40,625 nucleotides of DNA, taken from Bacteroides sp. UBA7335 (GTDB lineage Bacteria > Bacteroidota > Bacteroidia > Bacteroidales > Bacteroidaceae). Both the position numbers and the translations under genes were made by a program. Location: assembly GCA_002471185.1 (NCBI GenBank), contig DKPL01000021.1:17514-58138 (forward strand), read 5' to 3'. This document shows, piece after piece, positions 24,501 to 33,353 of this stretch. How positions within the stretch are numbered: the stretch's first letter is position 1; each line of letters opens with the position of its first letter. The notes below the pieces were generated by a model that was not told the origin of the DNA, did no database searches, and was given only the letters and a program-made list of their open reading frames with translations.

Positions 24501-25790
24501 ATTATCACCCCGTTCAAGGCTTTTGCTACCGATAAAGGTATCGAACTAAAAAGCTTCATTCGTCTTCCTAAGCAGCAACTGATGTTTGATGAGGATGCCA
24601 TGCGAAAGATAATGACCAATTTGATAAGCAATGCACTTAAGTTTACACCACGGGGTGGGGTGATTTGTGTTTTTGTTACCACCTTAATGCACAAAGGCAA
24701 TGCTTCACTCTTTATTGCTGTAAAAGATAATGGATCGGGTATTGCCGAAGAGGATCGCATCAAGATTTTCAATCGTTTCTACCAGTCGCGCAGTCAGCAA
24801 CAGGTTTCATTGGCAGGACAAAGTGGTACAGGTATTGGCCTCTATTTATGTAAGCGCATTATTCAGCTACACGGGGGGACTATTTCTGTTAAAAATAATA
24901 GAGTTTGCGGATGTGCTTTCCGAATCGCTTTACCCCTTCATATCTCTAATGAAGCTAACCTAGATGATATCTACGATAAGTATTTGCCATTGGCTCAAAA
25001 AGAAGATGTTGATAAGCTTCCTGCTATGGCTATGACTATTTTAGTGGTAGAGGATAATAGGGATATGCGCGATTATATATCGTCTATCCTTCGCGAACAT
25101 TATAATATTATGGAAGCAGCTAACGGCCAAGAGGCGCTTGACTTGCTTCGTAAGCACCCCATTGATTTTATTATTAGTGATTTAATGATGCCGATAATGG
25201 ATGGCTTAGAACTGTCTCGTCAAGTCAAAGCCGACTTTACGCTCTCGCATCTCCCTTTCTTGATGCTTACTGCTAAAACTTCCGAAGAATCTCGCTTAGA
25301 AGGATATCGCAATGGGGTAGATGAGTATTTGCTTAAACCTTTTGATGAAAATTTACTTCTGGCTCGAATCAATAATCTTCTTGAAAACCGCAAACGCTTG
25401 CAACAGAAATTCACTATCAGCATGGAGGTGGATGCACTCAATATTGATTGTGAGTCGGGCGATAAAAAGTTTTTGGATAAGGCAATGCAGGTGGTGAAAG
25501 GTAACTTCCAAAACTCATACTGGGAAGTAAGTGATTTTATCGAAGAGATGGGGGTAAGCAAGAGTTTGGTGAATAAAAAAATGCAAAGTCTAACCGGGCA
25601 AAGTGCGGGACAATTTATTCGAAATTATAGACTAAATATTGCTCGGGAGCTGATTGGCCGTAACACGAAGTCGAAGGGCATGAACATTTCGGAGATTGCT
25701 TATGAGGTAGGTTTTAATGATCCGAAGTATTTTACACGTTGTTTTACAAAACATTTTGGAAGTACGCCATCTTCTTTGTTGGAAAATTAA
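21552..25790 (+). CDS. hybrid two-component system regulator (HTCS) of the arabinan locus
   Basis: 1412 aa inner-membrane sensor and transcription factor in one chain. Domains: signal/anchor (MKTHHMKRYLFHLLLCFSTI); a periplasmic double beta-propeller of Reg_prop repeats (about 30-700, many LWVGT/IWIGT blades); a Y_Y_Y domain (about 705-800); transmembrane helix after M810; coiled coil (about 835-890); histidine kinase with H911 (FFTNITHEFRTP), N-box N1023/N1027 and GTGIGLYL; receiver with phospho-acceptor D1210 (SDLMMPIMDG) and LLKPF lysine; and a C-terminal AraC-type helix-turn-helix (about 1305-1412, ISEIAYEVGFNDPKYFTRCFTKHFG). All key phosphotransfer residues are present. Start 21552 or M6 at 21567. 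Known: HTCS periplasmic domains bind oligosaccharides of the target glycan. By place it matches BT0366, an arabinan sensor. Confidence 0.96.
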   Translation: MKTHHMKRYLFHLLLCFSTIFNLFSANNATQEWANRYNFTALTMNDGVPNNFIDDIIADSRGFIWIATLCEGVARYDGYNFITFNMASERTKLKSNFVRSICEDDFGRIWAGSEMGVDVIDVQDLSAVQLPSFEGRFIPFSHLPVHYIYKSKKGNLWLASTNQLYKITFAEKGDIKQILKVYELSDKQGEIVTICETDDAILFNNKTSVFAIKEDIEQFSDNQIALVELPYGQNSIKTMYKKDNELWIGTLYGLYRYNLATKAMRLYQHSSWDKSSLSQDCITHIIETDDNFLLIATLKGLNVYNNTTDSFERINRDKVMDDHQYSHISNTLNCDFINCMLSYGNTIWIGTEVGGINKITKRKLFVENYTNSPLSEHTLSKNPVNAIFEDENGTLWVGTVEGGLNRKAKGESFFTHYTVDAPSRLSHNSVSCFATDGSNRLWVGTWGGGIGWVDKRDNAPRLFHHVLSEGIGDFSYGLVGFIAYDKINEVLWVGTANGIYTYNPTTGEVTEPLPVLGGIEGSLGYCIDSNNQLWIGLSTGLARIELNTLHAPRMLYQLWHSKLDDPNSELRERVSYIAESGDGTIWVGSNGYGLYRSYFNEEGEYCFKAYKTDDGLVNNSVRGIREDKKGNIWIATINGLSCMNPMTENFANYTEKDGLACSQFYWNGIAMGSEDDLYLGSVNGLTVVYPEVYTHNREDIPLAFTHVRVADKEAQLQNNRLEFHERDKSLYIEFAALDYNESEFSAYSYRLKDFEDKWINVSHNRRAAAFTNLKPGTYSFELRYAPDGKDWMAHTEELHIVVKPYFYKTMWFICLATILLLIIVYQVWNWRIRSLKAQQEMLQRKVEERTSELEEQKQLLTLKTDELSRQNKLLMQQNEKITNQKAQILKMSKKVQDLTVDKLAFFTNITHEFRTPITLIIGPIERALKLSVNPQVIEQLGFVERNSRYLLSLVNQLMDFRKVESGNMDILLKGGDLQKLLDEIITPFKAFATDKGIELKSFIRLPKQQLMFDEDAMRKIMTNLISNALKFTPRGGVICVFVTTLMHKGNASLFIAVKDNGSGIAEEDRIKIFNRFYQSRSQQQVSLAGQSGTGIGLYLCKRIIQLHGGTISVKNNRVCGCAFRIALPLHISNEANLDDIYDKYLPLAQKEDVDKLPAMAMTILVVEDNRDMRDYISSILREHYNIMEAANGQEALDLLRKHPIDFIISDLMMPIMDGLELSRQVKADFTLSHLPFLMLTAKTSEESRLEGYRNGVDEYLLKPFDENLLLARINNLLENRKRLQQKFTISMEVDALNIDCESGDKKFLDKAMQVVKGNFQNSYWEVSDFIEEMGVSKSLVNKKMQSLTGQSAGQFIRNYRLNIARELIGRNTKSKGMNISEIAYEVGFNDPKYFTRCFTKHFGSTPSSLLEN

Positions 25791-25792
25791 AC

Positions 25793-25822
25793 AAACATAG
25801 CTTTTCTTAAGTGGCTATGTTT
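25793..25822 (+). terminator. hairpin after the HTCS gene, possible terminator
   Basis: AAACATAGC (25793-25801) pairs perfectly with GCTATGTTT (25814-25822), loop 12 nt, directly after the stop codon. No T-tract beyond the stem, so efficiency is doubtful. Confidence 0.4.
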
Positions 25823-26157
25823 AAACTATTAGTATTGTAACTGTCTAATAATCGTATTTTCGGACTTTTTGTTAAAACCAATTTTTTAATAATTTAGAAC
25901 AAAAGTTCTACATCTACTCAGCCGTGTTTTTATAGCTTTGACGCAAAATAGTTGACATGATAAAACTAGATAAAAACACCAAGCATCAAGTGATAACAAT
26001 GAGTAAATAAGCCTCTTTATTGTCTCAAAAAACACAAAAACTCTTCGGAGAAAAATAACACAAAATAGAATGACTATGAAACACCAAACCTTATTAAATT
26101 GCTTCAGACCAGGAATAAATGTGATTTATACACTTTTATCCTCATCGAAAAATCTTT

Positions 26158-26166
26158 TGTCCACCC
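26158..26166 (+). promoter_or_regulatory. putative HTCS operator of the transport operon (TGTCCACCC)
   Basis: TGTCCACCC, identical to the two copies upstream of the minus operon, in the same orientation relative to transcription and again ending exactly 19 bp before the -7 box. The position 21 bp upstream, where a second copy would be expected, holds only a degenerate match (TATCCTCATC, 26137-26146). Confidence 0.7.
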
Positions 26167-26185
26167 TCCTTTTGGGAAGTAACTG

Positions 26186-26193
26186 TAGCTTTG
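26186..26193 (+). promoter_or_regulatory. -7 promoter element of the SusCD operon (TAGCTTTG)
   Basis: TAGCTTTG fits TAnnTTTG. Transcription would start near 26200, leaving a leader of about 38 nt before ATG 26238. No -33 TTTG stands at a normal distance, consistent with activator dependence. Confidence 0.6.
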
Positions 26194-26237
26194 TGATATA
26201 AGAATAACATTAAGTTATAACCCTAAAAATCTATATT

Positions 26238-28415
26238 ATGAAGGCAAGCAAATGGACGTCATTTCTGGCGGCCACATTTACAGTTCTTTGTTTTTGGTCT
26301 TGTAAAGACTGGGGTGAAATGGATCCTCCCGCAGGAAATCAGGTTTACCCAAAGCTCGAATTAAAAGGAGAATATAAGTTCGATGAAGAATTGTCTCCTG
26401 AAACCGCTCTGCTAGTGGCTTATGAAAATGGCCAACTACCTAAAATTGTAACCGATGAAGAAAAAGGCAAAGTGCTCCAGCTTAATGGAGGCTATGTGCG
26501 TTTGACAAACCCACTTTATGGGGTGAAAATTCAAACCGGTGCTTCGTTGACCTTCTGGGTAAAAACAACTGAGGATAACCTTAAGGGAGCAATCTATAGT
26601 TTTACCGATGAAGAAGACTCAAAAAACCTGTTTTTTACGCCAAATGCTTGGTTGAACTATAGAAGTTCTACAGCTTCGTTTGATGTGAATAATCCTGAAA
26701 CCAATGTGACTCATGCCATTTCTCCTGATGAGTGGCACTATGTAGCTATGATTATTCGGACTAACGGATATACTATATATATAAATGGTGAGAAACAATT
26801 TGAAGAGATTATGGAAAATGAAGGAGATACTTACGCTTATAGTGAGTTTGTGTCTTCATTAAGAGATTTACCCTTCTTATATCTAGGATACGGATCGGGC
26901 GTTGAACCACAAAAGATGTGGATCGACGATTTGTCTGTTTATAGAAATATAATCACAGCCAAAGAGGTTACTGTACCACAAATTAGTGGCGGTGAGGATT
27001 ATCGTTTCCCACCTCGTGGAACAGTGGGATACTATAAATTAGATAATAGTTTTGCAAATAGTCTTAATCCGTCACAAAGTGGTGAGCTTGTGACTGTTGA
27101 AGAACAAGCAACGCCATCTGACTTTGAGAATGATGCAACTCGTGGAATAGTTTGGCATCAACAAGAGGGTTGGACAGGAAATCCTAACGGTTGGGCATAT
27201 ACTCGCTTTACTAATCCACTTAAAGGGCAAACGGTTGAAGATGGTGTGTCGGTGAGTTTATGGATTAATCCTCCTACGTTAAACTGGTGGGATCAGATTT
27301 TTGTGCTCAATGATGGTGCAAATAAGTTGTGGTTCAATGCCATTGGATATTTAGGATATAATGGCGCTGGTGGCTGGTTTGATTGTCACAATAATAATGC
27401 CGATAATGCTCTAGAGGCTGGTGTTTGGACATTTGTAACATTAAACTTCTTTAGCGATGGCTTTGAGGTTTACTACAATGGTGAGTTGAAGTTTACAAAA
27501 GATAATAATGCTGCGTATGGCGGAGATCTTACCGATTTTAGCAACTTGATAAACTTATTTACTAGTGCAAATGATTTCTATTTAGGTTATGAAACTTGGT
27601 GGAAATGTGCTCCGGCCTTGGTTGACGATATCTTCTTGACTACTCGTCCGCTTACTGATAAAGAGGTGAAAAATCTATTTGCTGATACGAAGAAAGATAA
27701 TGGTGGTGTTTCTACAAATCCATCCTATGCACCTTCTTTATTTGGATATTATTCGCTCGACAATACTTTTGCTAATGGATTGAATAGTGATCAAAGTGGT
27801 GAACTTATCACCGTAGAAGAACAAGCTACTCCTTCAGCTTTCGAAGAGGATGCAGTACGTGGTATGGTTTGGCATCAACAAGAGGGCTGGACTGGTCATG
27901 CTAATGGTTGGGCATATACTCGTTTTGACAACCCGTTGAAAGGAAAAACAGCACCCGAAGGTGTTTCGGTGAGCTTATGGATTAATCCTCCTGTGTTGAA
28001 CTGGTGGGATCAAATCTTTGTATTGAACGATGGAACAAGCAAACTTTGGTTTAATGCCATTGGGTATTTAGGATATAATGGTACGGGAGGTTGGTTTGAC
28101 TGTCACAATAACAATGCAGAAAATGCACTTGAAGTAGGAGTATGGACACTGGTTACCATTAACATTCTTCCCGAAGGATTCCAGGTATACTATAATGGTG
28201 CATTGAAGTTTGACTTAGAAAAGAATGCAGGCTTTGGTGGCGATTTGACCGACTTTACAAATATCATCACCTTGTTTACTAGTGCTAATGATTTCTACTT
28301 AGGTTATGAAACTTGGTGGAAATGTGCTCCGGCTTTAATTGATGACATCTACTTGTGTGCAAGTCCGCTAAATGAACAACAGGCTGCTGCCATGTATAGT
28401 GCAACTAAAAAGTAA
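26238..28415 (+). CDS. surface glycan-binding lipoprotein with three LamG/concanavalin-like domains
   Basis: 725 aa. Seen: lipoprotein signal ending CFWSC with lipidated C22 followed by KDWGEMD, an acidic run fitting the Bacteroides surface-export signal. Then three jelly-roll type modules: domain 1 (about 40-255), domain 2 (264-502) and domain 3 (503-725). Domains 2 and 3 are a tandem duplication with a 239-residue period and very high identity (for example WHQQEGWTG, SVSLWINPP, NWWDQIFVLNDG, GWFDCHNNNA and LGYETWWKCAPAL in both). The many conserved Trp residues suit sugar stacking. No catalytic residues are recognised. As first gene of the SusCD operon it is inferred to be the surface glycan-binding protein, in the position of BT0365. 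The assignment to a LamG-like fold is by pattern, not a search. Confidence 0.82.
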   Translation: MKASKWTSFLAATFTVLCFWSCKDWGEMDPPAGNQVYPKLELKGEYKFDEELSPETALLVAYENGQLPKIVTDEEKGKVLQLNGGYVRLTNPLYGVKIQTGASLTFWVKTTEDNLKGAIYSFTDEEDSKNLFFTPNAWLNYRSSTASFDVNNPETNVTHAISPDEWHYVAMIIRTNGYTIYINGEKQFEEIMENEGDTYAYSEFVSSLRDLPFLYLGYGSGVEPQKMWIDDLSVYRNIITAKEVTVPQISGGEDYRFPPRGTVGYYKLDNSFANSLNPSQSGELVTVEEQATPSDFENDATRGIVWHQQEGWTGNPNGWAYTRFTNPLKGQTVEDGVSVSLWINPPTLNWWDQIFVLNDGANKLWFNAIGYLGYNGAGGWFDCHNNNADNALEAGVWTFVTLNFFSDGFEVYYNGELKFTKDNNAAYGGDLTDFSNLINLFTSANDFYLGYETWWKCAPALVDDIFLTTRPLTDKEVKNLFADTKKDNGGVSTNPSYAPSLFGYYSLDNTFANGLNSDQSGELITVEEQATPSAFEEDAVRGMVWHQQEGWTGHANGWAYTRFDNPLKGKTAPEGVSVSLWINPPVLNWWDQIFVLNDGTSKLWFNAIGYLGYNGTGGWFDCHNNNAENALEVGVWTLVTINILPEGFQVYYNGALKFDLEKNAGFGGDLTDFTNIITLFTSANDFYLGYETWWKCAPALIDDIYLCASPLNEQQAAAMYSATKK
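27024..28415 (+). repeat. in-gene tandem duplication, 717-bp period
   Basis: Two consecutive copies (about 27027-27743 and 27744-28415) of one module inside the glycan-binding protein gene. Long stretches are nearly identical at DNA level, such as the segment encoding LGYETWWKCAPAL at about 27583 and 28300. Confidence 0.85.
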
Positions 28416-28442
28416 TTTAAATCTAAATATAAAAAACACAAT

Positions 28443-31400
28443 ATGAAAGAAAAGAAAATAAGTAAGACATGGAATGCACGGTGTTTGTGTCTACTGTTAA
28501 CACTTAGCTTTCTGTTTATGAATCAATCAATCAATGCCCAGACTAAAACTGTGTCTGGGGTTGTGAAAGATTCTTCAGGAGAAGGAATTATTGGTGCTAG
28601 TGTTCTGCAAAAAGGTACTACAAATGGTACTATAACCGACTTTGACGGAAACTTTACTTTATCGGTAACTGGCAATGATGCTATTTTGCAAATTAGCTTT
28701 GTGGGATATACAACACAAGATATTCCGGTGGGAAATAAGACTTCATTTGCGGTTGTCATGCAAGATGATACGAAAGTGCTGGATGAGGTTGTGGTAGTGG
28801 GTTATGGTGCTCAGAAGAAGGAGAGTGTAGTCGGTGCTATCTCTCAAGTTTCTTCTAAAGAACTTTTAAGATCGCCTGCTGCCAACGTGTCGCAAGCCAT
28901 AGCTGGTAAAATTCCGGGAGTGATAACCACTCAAACATCGGGTGCTCCGGGATCAGACGATATGCAAATCTTTATTCGTGGACGTGCCTCTTTTGCAGGA
29001 GATAATCAGCCCTTGATTTTGGTGGATGGGGTAGAACGTTCTTTCTCGCAAATTGCTCCCGATGACATTGAAACAATATCTACTTTGAAAGATGCTTCGG
29101 CAACTGCAGTGTATGGTGTGCGTGGTGCAAACGGGGTGATGTTGATTACAACAAAGAGGGGACGCGATCAAAAACCAGTCGTAAGTTTAACGGCTAATTA
29201 TCAAATTCAGTCGCCTACTCGTAAAGATTCATATTTGGACTCATTTAACTCTGTGCTTTTGCTTGAAGAGGCTCTAGCTAATGATGGAATGCCTTCGCAA
29301 TATTCGGCATATGATATCGATATGTATCGCAAATCGTCTAATGGTGAACTAAACGGACTGGATGCGCTGCTTTATCCTAATGTGGATTGGTACGATACGG
29401 TATTGCGTAGTTCTGCACCGGCACAACGCTATAATATCAATATTCAAGGGGGTACAAAACGTATGAGTTATTTTGTATCCGGTGAGTTTTATGATCAACA
29501 AGGTTTGTACCGTAACTTTAGTACCGATCAGTATGGTAATAAATCGAACTCTAGCTTCCGTCGTTATGCTTTCCGTGCCAACTTGGACTTCTTGTTGACA
29601 AAAGATTTGAAGCTTTCGGTGAACTTTGGTACTCGTTTTGAAGAGCGTAAAGGACCTAATACTAATGAAAACTCTAACTATAATGAGGTATTCTACGAAT
29701 TAAATCATACGCCGGGGTGGATTTTCCCGGTAAGTTATACGGTAGGCGAAGGTGAAGACCAACAAACTCTTTATGGAGGTAGCTCTCAGTATCAGAACAA
29801 TATTGTAGGACGCTTGGCAAAGGCTGGTTTCTATAGAGCTACGAATACCATCAATGAAACAAACTTTGTGTTGGATTACAAAATGGATTGGTTGACTCCG
29901 GGACTTAGTGCTAAAGGTATGGTATCGTTTGATTATGATGCTTATTACAATCGCAAGTTTAATGCTTCGTTTGCTACTTATGAACTAAATGATCGCTCAA
30001 ACTTCCAAAGTTTTGATGCTTACAATCAATTTAATAGCGATACTGAATTAGCATATGGTGGAAATAATCAGACAACTGTGTATAAGCTATATATGGAAGC
30101 TCAAATTAACTGGAACCGTACTTTTGGCAAGAATGACATTTCGGCTATGGTGCTTTATAACCAAAACGATTATCGCTATCAAGCTAACTTAGCCGAACGT
30201 TATCAGGGTTTAGTAGGGCGTGCTACTTACTCTTATGATAATCGCTACTTGGCTGAGGTTAATTTTGGTTATAACGGTTCTGAAAACTTTATTCGTGGCA
30301 AACGCTTTGGGTTTTTTCCTTCTTTCTCTTTGGGTTGGAGAATTAATAATGAAGCTTTCATGAAAGGCACAGAAGATTGGTTAAGTACTCTTAAACTACG
30401 TGCTTCGTATGGTCAGGTGGGTAACGATGTTTACAAAGTAAACGGAGTAAAACAGCGCTTCTTGTATCAAGCTATATGGACTCAAATCAACAATGATTAT
30501 TACTTTGGAACAACCGGGCAAACTGGTATTTTTGAAAGTCAATATCCTAACTATGGAGTGACGTGGGAGCGTGCTCATAAATATAATGCAGGTCTTGAAA
30601 TTGGCTTTTGGAATAATAAGTTAACTGGTAATCTTGACTTCTTCTACGAGAAACGCGATAACATTTTAACTCCATATGCTACTCGCCCACAATGGGTAGG
30701 AGTAAATATGGCTGCCGGTAACTTAGGTAAAACAGAAAATAAGGGATATGAAGTAGAATTAAAATACAACGATCAAATCGGTTCTGATTTTAATTACTCT
30801 TTAGGGTTTACTTTCTCGCACGCCAAAAACAAAATTGTAGACATGGATGAGCCGGAAGGTAAAACAGCTTATCGTAAACGCGAAGGACTTCCAATCAATC
30901 AATACTTTGGTTTGGTATGCGATGGTTTTGTAACTTCTGCTGACTTGGATAATCCTAACTTTCCAATCTCTACTTATGGAAATGTACAAGTGGGTGATTT
31001 GAAATATCGCGATATGAATGGCGACGGGTTTATTGATGACCGTGATGAAACATTTATTGGTTTTAGTGATATCCCAGAGAACACTTATGCGTTGAATCTG
31101 AATATGAACTACAAAGGCATTGGATTTAATATTATGTTTCAAGGAGTAAGTAATGTGAGCCGTTTTTATGATGCAGAATCTATGTTTGCATTTATCGATG
31201 GTGGAAAAGTTCGCGAACATCACATGGAGCGTTGGAATCCGACATTGAGCGAAACCGAAAATTTAGCAAACGCAAGGTATCCTTTGTTGCATTACGATGG
31301 AAACGGTGATCACAACCAACGTGCAAACTCTTTCTTCTTGAAAAATGGTAACTTCTTCCGGTTGAAGAACATTGAGTTGAGCTACACCTTCCCACAAGCA

Positions 31401-31562
31401 TGGAGCTCTAAAGTGGGTATGAGCGATTTGAGATTCTATGTAAATGCCAATAACTTGGTGACATGGGATAAGCTAGACAACTTGTGCGACCCGGAAAGTA
31501 ATGGTTCTAATCGCTATCCGATTATGAAAACCGTAAATTTTGGTGTTAATATTAAATTCTAA
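28443..31562 (+). CDS. SusC-like TonB-dependent outer-membrane transporter (pair 1)
   Basis: 1039 aa. Seen: signal peptide (cleavage near INAQ at 30-33), carboxypeptidase-regulatory-like beta domain with VSGVVKDSSGEGIIGASV (about 36-110), TonB box DEVVVVGYG (114-122), plug domain with VDGVERSFSQIAPDDIETI and STLKDASATAVYGVRGANG, and a 22-strand barrel with the usual aromatic C-terminal end VNFGVNIKF. Function: energy-driven import of arabino-oligosaccharides through the outer membrane together with its SusD lid. It follows the binding-protein gene by 27 bp and precedes susD-1 by only 6 bp. A calcium-like motif DMNGDGFIDDRDE (about 858-870), common in SusC proteins, is present. Substrate is inferred from the neighbouring GH43/GH51 enzymes. 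Confidence 0.95.
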   Translation: MKEKKISKTWNARCLCLLLTLSFLFMNQSINAQTKTVSGVVKDSSGEGIIGASVLQKGTTNGTITDFDGNFTLSVTGNDAILQISFVGYTTQDIPVGNKTSFAVVMQDDTKVLDEVVVVGYGAQKKESVVGAISQVSSKELLRSPAANVSQAIAGKIPGVITTQTSGAPGSDDMQIFIRGRASFAGDNQPLILVDGVERSFSQIAPDDIETISTLKDASATAVYGVRGANGVMLITTKRGRDQKPVVSLTANYQIQSPTRKDSYLDSFNSVLLLEEALANDGMPSQYSAYDIDMYRKSSNGELNGLDALLYPNVDWYDTVLRSSAPAQRYNINIQGGTKRMSYFVSGEFYDQQGLYRNFSTDQYGNKSNSSFRRYAFRANLDFLLTKDLKLSVNFGTRFEERKGPNTNENSNYNEVFYELNHTPGWIFPVSYTVGEGEDQQTLYGGSSQYQNNIVGRLAKAGFYRATNTINETNFVLDYKMDWLTPGLSAKGMVSFDYDAYYNRKFNASFATYELNDRSNFQSFDAYNQFNSDTELAYGGNNQTTVYKLYMEAQINWNRTFGKNDISAMVLYNQNDYRYQANLAERYQGLVGRATYSYDNRYLAEVNFGYNGSENFIRGKRFGFFPSFSLGWRINNEAFMKGTEDWLSTLKLRASYGQVGNDVYKVNGVKQRFLYQAIWTQINNDYYFGTTGQTGIFESQYPNYGVTWERAHKYNAGLEIGFWNNKLTGNLDFFYEKRDNILTPYATRPQWVGVNMAAGNLGKTENKGYEVELKYNDQIGSDFNYSLGFTFSHAKNKIVDMDEPEGKTAYRKREGLPINQYFGLVCDGFVTSADLDNPNFPISTYGNVQVGDLKYRDMNGDGFIDDRDETFIGFSDIPENTYALNLNMNYKGIGFNIMFQGVSNVSRFYDAESMFAFIDGGKVREHHMERWNPTLSETENLANARYPLLHYDGNGDHNQRANSFFLKNGNFFRLKNIELSYTFPQAWSSKVGMSDLRFYVNANNLVTWDKLDNLCDPESNGSNRYPIMKTVNFGVNIKF

Positions 31563-31568
31563 TAGCAT

Positions 31569-33335
31569 ATGAAAAAGCAATTATTATATACTGCCTTTGT
31601 TTTGGGATTGGCTGCTTCAACACTTTCTTCATGTGAAGATATTTTTGGCGGATTTCTTGATAAACAGCCCAGTAATGAATTGACAGAGGAACAAGTGTTC
31701 AGCGATTGGAACACAATGAAGCAGTTTCATACCGACACGTATAACTTTTTAAGACACGGAGCGCTACGTGTTAATAACTCGTGGCTCGATGCTGCAACCG
31801 ACTTAGCTGAGACTAGTTTTGCTTATGGTGGAACACGTACTAGCTTTAATATCGGCAACTACTATGCAGGTGGCGGTAGGTCTGAGTTTATTGATACTTG
31901 GGAAAGTCGTTACCGCGGTATACGTAAATGTAATATGCTTCTCGAGCGCATTGATGGAGTACCTAAAGCAGCCGATGATTCGGAAGAGAAGTATGAAAAG
32001 GAAAAGAAAAACTTTAAAGCAGAAGCCCGCTTTTTTAGAGCTTACTTCTATTGGGATATGTTTTTGAGATATGGCCCTATCCCTATTGTTAAAGAGGTTC
32101 TTGATCCCGATGGTGATTTGATGTCGGGATATACTACTCGTCCTTCACTGAAAGAGTACGTAGTTGATTTTATTCTAGCTGAACTGAATGAGTGCGAACC
32201 GGATATGATTGATTATGAGGAAGGTTCAAATTCGTCAAATGCAGGACGTGTGACTCAAGCTGTGGCAAGTGCTTTGAAGTCTCGCATTATGCTCTATATG
32301 GCTAGTGATCGCTATGCTAATGAATCCGAGATAACTTGGGAAGAAGCTAATCAAGCTGCACAAGATTTTATCGATAGATATGGTGCTAATTACCAACTAT
32401 TCACTAATGATAATCCTAAAGTGGCCTATACTAACGCTATTTTGAGAACGACTTATGAAGGGGGAAATAAAGAAGTTATTTTCTTTCGTAACGATGTAAA
32501 AGTGGGTTGGGGTGCTATTTTAAATGATACTCCTGTAGGCGAAGGTGGAAATGGTGGTCTTTGTCCCTCGCAAAACTTAGTTGACATGTATGATATGGCT
32601 GATGGAACTTCACCTTTTGCGGCTTATGACGAAACAGGAGCTCCTATTTACGAAGGTGTTTCAACTCCAGCAATTAATTCGGGTAGTAACTACAATGATG
32701 CTAAGCCTTGCGAAAATCGTGATCCACGTCTTTCTGCAAGTATCTTATACAACGGTGCAGCTTGGGGAAATGGTATAATAAATGTGATTAAAGGGCAGCG
32801 TGATAATCCGGTAGGTAATGCTAATGCTACTCCAACGGGCTACTATGTTCGTAAATACATTCCTGAAGGTATTCTTAGCGCTGTACATACCGGTTCAAGT
32901 TATCGCAATTGGATTATTATTCGCTATGCTGAGATTCTACTTAATAAGGCTGAGGCTTTGAATGAAGCAGGCGGAAGTAGAGAGGAAGTGTTGAACACAA
33001 TACAGCCCATCCGCAATCGCGCAGGAATGACTACTTTGTTAACTGATCGTACCGATTTGCAAACTAAAGAGCAAATTAGAAACTTTATTCGTAAAGAGCG
33101 CACAGTTGAATTTGCATTCGAAGAACATCGCGCTTGGGACGTACGTCGTTGGAATGTTGCTGAAAAAGCGCTCTCACGACCTATTTATGGAGTGGATGTA
33201 GTCGAATCAAATGGTACCATTCATTATACTCGTAAGGTAGCTCAAAAGCGTGTTTTCAGTGAGAAAATGTATCTGTATCCAATACCGGAAACCGAAGTAT
33301 GGAAAACAAACATCAAAAATAATCCCGGTTGGTAA
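31569..33335 (+). CDS. SusD-like glycan-binding lipoprotein (pair 1)
   Basis: 588 aa. Seen: lipobox LSSC with C22 followed by the acidic EDIFGG, then FLDKQPSNELTEEQVF, the standard SusD/RagB start. TPR-like helices carry the SusC contact (FRAYFYWDMFLRYGPIPIV), and the C-terminal half has NRDPRLSASILYNG, RYAEILLNKAEALNEAGG, IRKERTVEFAFEEHRAWDVRRW and the terminal MYLYPIPETEVWKTNIKNNPGW. Function: extracellular lid over the partner SusC, delivering oligosaccharide. The very short gap to susC-1 suggests coupled translation and a stable 1:1 complex. It is not closely similar to the second SusD in the locus, so the two pairs are not a simple recent duplication. Confidence 0.94.
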   Translation: MKKQLLYTAFVLGLAASTLSSCEDIFGGFLDKQPSNELTEEQVFSDWNTMKQFHTDTYNFLRHGALRVNNSWLDAATDLAETSFAYGGTRTSFNIGNYYAGGGRSEFIDTWESRYRGIRKCNMLLERIDGVPKAADDSEEKYEKEKKNFKAEARFFRAYFYWDMFLRYGPIPIVKEVLDPDGDLMSGYTTRPSLKEYVVDFILAELNECEPDMIDYEEGSNSSNAGRVTQAVASALKSRIMLYMASDRYANESEITWEEANQAAQDFIDRYGANYQLFTNDNPKVAYTNAILRTTYEGGNKEVIFFRNDVKVGWGAILNDTPVGEGGNGGLCPSQNLVDMYDMADGTSPFAAYDETGAPIYEGVSTPAINSGSNYNDAKPCENRDPRLSASILYNGAAWGNGIINVIKGQRDNPVGNANATPTGYYVRKYIPEGILSAVHTGSSYRNWIIIRYAEILLNKAEALNEAGGSREEVLNTIQPIRNRAGMTTLLTDRTDLQTKEQIRNFIRKERTVEFAFEEHRAWDVRRWNVAEKALSRPIYGVDVVESNGTIHYTRKVAQKRVFSEKMYLYPIPETEVWKTNIKNNPGW

Positions 33336-33353
33336 TTTAAATTATACTCTAAT

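Larger units (their letters stand above)
25791..26237. other. long regulatory intergenic region between the HTCS gene and the transport operon
   Basis: 447 bp. Contents: a 9-bp hairpin after the HTCS stop, a dyad TAGAAC-AAAA-GTTCTA (25894-25909 region), an isolated TAGCTTTG (25933-25940), an AT-rich stretch with no supportable gene, then the operator at 26158-26166 and the -7 box at 26186-26193. A 43-codon open frame at 26070-26201 overlaps operator and promoter and is not believed. Confidence 0.6.

Noticed and set aside
26070..26201. 43-codon open frame beginning MTMKHQTLLNCF in the HTCS-to-operon gap
   Set aside because: It overlaps the operator and the -7 box of the operon, has no ribosome-binding site at a normal distance, and resembles no protein I know.
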